Of a DNA stretch of 64,000 bases, positions 62,442 through 64,000 are shown in pieces. Each line of letters opens with the position of its first letter. The first letter of the stretch is position 1. The DNA lies in contig CAJTDB010000012.1 of the NCBI GenBank assembly GCA_910574965.1, positions 26,618-90,617 of the forward strand. The letters run 5' to 3'. The stretch is from Lachnospiraceae bacterium. Its GTDB lineage: Bacteria > Bacillota > Clostridia > Lachnospirales > Lachnospiraceae. The translations under genes and the position numbers were made by a program. Under the pieces are notes generated by a model, which saw only the letters and a list, made by a program, of their open reading frames with translations, ran no database searches and was not told where the DNA came from.

Positions 62442-63446
62442 ATGATTATCCAACACAACATAGCAGCTATTAACTCTTACAGAAACTTAGGTATTAACCA
62501 GAGCGGTTTGAATAAGAACCTGGAGAAACTGTCTTCCGGTTACAAGATCAACCGTGCAGGCGATGACGCAGCAGGTCTGGCAATTTCCGAGGCTATGAGA
62601 TCTCAGATCAACGGTCTGAATCAGGCAGTGAGCAATGCAAACGACTCCATCGGACTTATTCAGACGGCTGAAGGTGCTCTGACTGAGACGCACTCCATGC
62701 TGCAGCGTATGACGACTCTGGCAACCCAGGCTGCAAACGGTACGTACAACAGCGTAGCAAGAGCAAATATCCAGAGCGAGATCGATCAGCTTCTGGACGA
62801 GATCGACCGTATCGCTAACAACACGGACTTCAACGGCATTAAGCCGCTGGCGGATCCGTCCTATAACAGTGTTACTGGTAAGATGGATAAAAACTTTGGC
62901 GGCGGCAAAGGTCAGTCCGTTAATATGAATACCAGTACCAAGGTAGCTTACTGGGCAAGCTCTGATGGTGGTAATGTTGAAGGAAAATATGCGAAGATGA
63001 CGTTCCAGATTGGTCCGACTCAGCACGAGACCATTAAAGTCAGCAAAGCGGTCATGACTTCTGCTGCGTTAGGTTTGAGCTTAGGAAATACAGCAACTGC
63101 TCCTGCGAGTGGTAAAGGTCTCTTCACCAGCACCAAGCACATTCGTGTTACCGGTACTGACACCACTGCAGCAAACCAGGCAGTCAGCCGTATCAACAAC
63201 GCAATCAACATCGTATCTACCTACCGTGCAAAACTCGGTGCTGCACAGAACCGTCTGGAGCATACGATCAACAACCTGAAGGTTACATCCGAGAACATCA
63301 CTGCAGCAGAGAGCCGTATCCGCGATACCGATATGGCAGACGAGATCACTGCATTCACGAAGAACAACATTCTTCTGCAGGCATCTCAGTCCATGCTGGC
63401 ACAGTCCAACTCTGTACCGCAGAGTATCCTGAGTCTGCTTCAGTAA
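62442..63446 (+). CDS. Flagellin
   Basis: The 334-residue protein has standard D0/D1 ends ([55 protein letters not shown], ending QSILSLLQ). The central variable segment (about 140-235) is rich in Gly, Ser, Thr and Asn, with possible sites for O-linked sugars (GKMDKNFGGGKGQSVNMNTS). A strong AGGAGG precedes the ATG. Codon choice (gca, gac, atc, cgt) looks highly expressed, unlike the first flagellin gene. This is likely the major filament protein with the next copy. Confidence 0.97.
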   Translation: MIIQHNIAAINSYRNLGINQSGLNKNLEKLSSGYKINRAGDDAAGLAISEAMRSQINGLNQAVSNANDSIGLIQTAEGALTETHSMLQRMTTLATQAANGTYNSVARANIQSEIDQLLDEIDRIANNTDFNGIKPLADPSYNSVTGKMDKNFGGGKGQSVNMNTSTKVAYWASSDGGNVEGKYAKMTFQIGPTQHETIKVSKAVMTSAALGLSLGNTATAPASGKGLFTSTKHIRVTGTDTTAANQAVSRINNAINIVSTYRAKLGAAQNRLEHTINNLKVTSENITAAESRIRDTDMADEITAFTKNNILLQASQSMLAQSNSVPQSILSLLQ

Positions 63447-63512
63447 TTGAACAGTCAGCAATGATTTATCCGGGTCCGGACATGGTCCGGCCCCATATAC
63501 AAAAAGGGCCTG

Positions 63513-63556
63513 AAAAAGCTGTCTTCGGAGCAAATCGCTCCGGGACAGCTTTTTTC
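63513..63556 (+). terminator. Terminator after the third flagellin gene
   Basis: AAAAGCTGTC pairs with GACAGCTTTT, with an inner CGGAG / CTCCG stem, and runs into TTTTTTC. Confidence 0.9.
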
Positions 63557-63642
63557 TTTTCCTGCTGATTAAAACAGGACAGAAAAAGAAGGCAGCGAGT
63601 TTCCGTTTTCTATAGTTGAGATAAAAAAAGGAAAGTAGTACT

Positions 63643-63668
63643 TAAGTTTTTGGAAATAATGACGATAA
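63643..63668 (+). promoter_or_regulatory. sigma28-type promoter of the fourth flagellin gene
   Basis: TAAG, a 14-base spacer and GACGATAA, nearly the same as the promoter of the preceding flagellin gene. Confidence 0.8.
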
Positions 63669-63816
63669 AAGATACTATATAGTAAACAGATACTATATTC
63701 TTTTTCCATCACCCAAGGCAGGGTCCTTTCCTGGGTGATGTGAAAAGGAGCGTACGGGACAGGGAAGTTCCGGACAAAGCTGGAAACAGCGATCATAAAA
63801 ACAGGAGGAATATTTT
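63669..63816 (+). promoter_or_regulatory. Structured 5' leader of the fourth flagellin gene
   Basis: CATCACCCA (63707-63715) pairs with TGGGTGATG (63732-63740) to form the upper hairpin. GGGACAGGGAAGTTCCGGAC follows, then the GCTGGAAACAGC hairpin (63779-63790) and AGGAGGAA. Layout and the lower half match the leader of the preceding flagellin gene, while the upper hairpin has the same place but a different sequence. Confidence 0.6.
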
Positions 63817-64000
63817 ATGATTATCCAACACAACATAGCAGCTATTAACTCTTACAGAAACTTAGGCATCAATCAGAGCGGCCTGAACAAGAACCTGGAG
63901 AAACTGTCTTCCGGTTACAAAATCAACCGTGCAGGCGATGACGCAGCAGGTCTGGCAATTTCCGAGGCTATGAGATCTCAGATCAACGGTCTGAATCAGG
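63817..64000 (+). CDS. Flagellin, N-terminal fragment at the window end
   Basis: The first 61 codons match the preceding flagellin protein exactly. At DNA level they differ at seven positions, all synonymous (for example at the codons for Leu-Gly-Ile-Asn). The gene is cut by the window edge. It is preceded by the same promoter and leader type, so it is a tandem paralogue. Confidence 0.95.
   Translation, partial: MIIQHNIAAINSYRNLGINQSGLNKNLEKLSSGYKINRAGDDAAGLAISEAMRSQINGLNQ

Noticed and set aside
1..64000. CRISPR arrays, tRNA and rRNA genes
   Set aside because: No regularly spaced direct repeats, cloverleaf with a CCA-type end, or conserved rRNA segments were recognised by eye.

Overview
The window looks like a chromosomal segment of a motile, anaerobic member of the Lachnospiraceae (Clostridia). 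The reasons are the min-rodA-mgsA and hlyD-yggS-sepF division clusters, electron-bifurcating NfnAB, rubrerythrin, RpiR- and LytTR-type regulators, AGGAGG ribosome sites, sigmaA-like promoters with 17-bp spacers, and several flagellin genes with sigma28-like promoters. Most genes have balanced base composition (cgg, ctg, atc, gcg codons are frequent). One block, roughly 25.75-40.6 kb, departs from this and is AT-rich where it codes.

Layout. 0-9.7 kb is housekeeping: end of minC, minD, minE, rodA, mgsA, a D,D-carboxypeptidase lipoprotein, a small P-loop protein, the HlyD-like/YggS/SepF division cluster, then aroB-lspA-rluD. 9.8-12.2 kb holds an unknown protein translationally coupled to the CstA transporter. 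12.3-19.1 kb is a sugar island: a divergent RpiR regulator, an ABC importer, an SGNH hydrolase, NanE and a ROK kinase, pointing to ManNAc-type amino sugars. 19.2-25.7 kb has an HPr-like protein without the regulatory serine, FtsK/SpoIIIE, a membrane-anchored zinc-ribbon protein and NfnAB.

25.75-40.6 kb is accessory DNA: an AbrB-type antitoxin remnant, an agr-like two-component operon with a coiled-coil protein, a GC-rich non-coding strip, then a small HTH gene and two very large genes. These encode a RecD-like SF1 helicase with a possible C-terminal nuclease domain (1219 aa) and a fusion of an N-terminal GHKL/sacsin-like ATPase with a C-terminal Upf1-like SF1 helicase (1620 aa). A 60-codon frame overlaps the end of the second. 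A Fic protein with an inhibitory motif follows, and the block ends with scars of Tn916-type excisionase and integrase genes that are too short to be obvious. I read the two-helicase cassette as a candidate anti-phage or anti-plasmid system carried on a decayed integrative element; it is the most interesting part of the window.

40.6-64 kb returns to host-like sequence: a low-molecular-weight tyrosine phosphatase with a YhaO/YhaN-like nuclease-ATPase pair, a flagellin, a MATE exporter, a phosphohexomutase followed by a complete GDP-mannose to GDP-L-fucose operon, an AGCS symporter with a divergent LysR regulator, a PfkB kinase, a KdpDE-like two-component pair, a YjfB-like small motility protein, endonuclease III, rubrerythrin and three more flagellin genes (the last cut by the window end). 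The last two flagellin genes share a structured 5' leader and nearly identical starts. No tRNA, rRNA or CRISPR array was recognised. All functions are read from sequence motifs; no searches were run.
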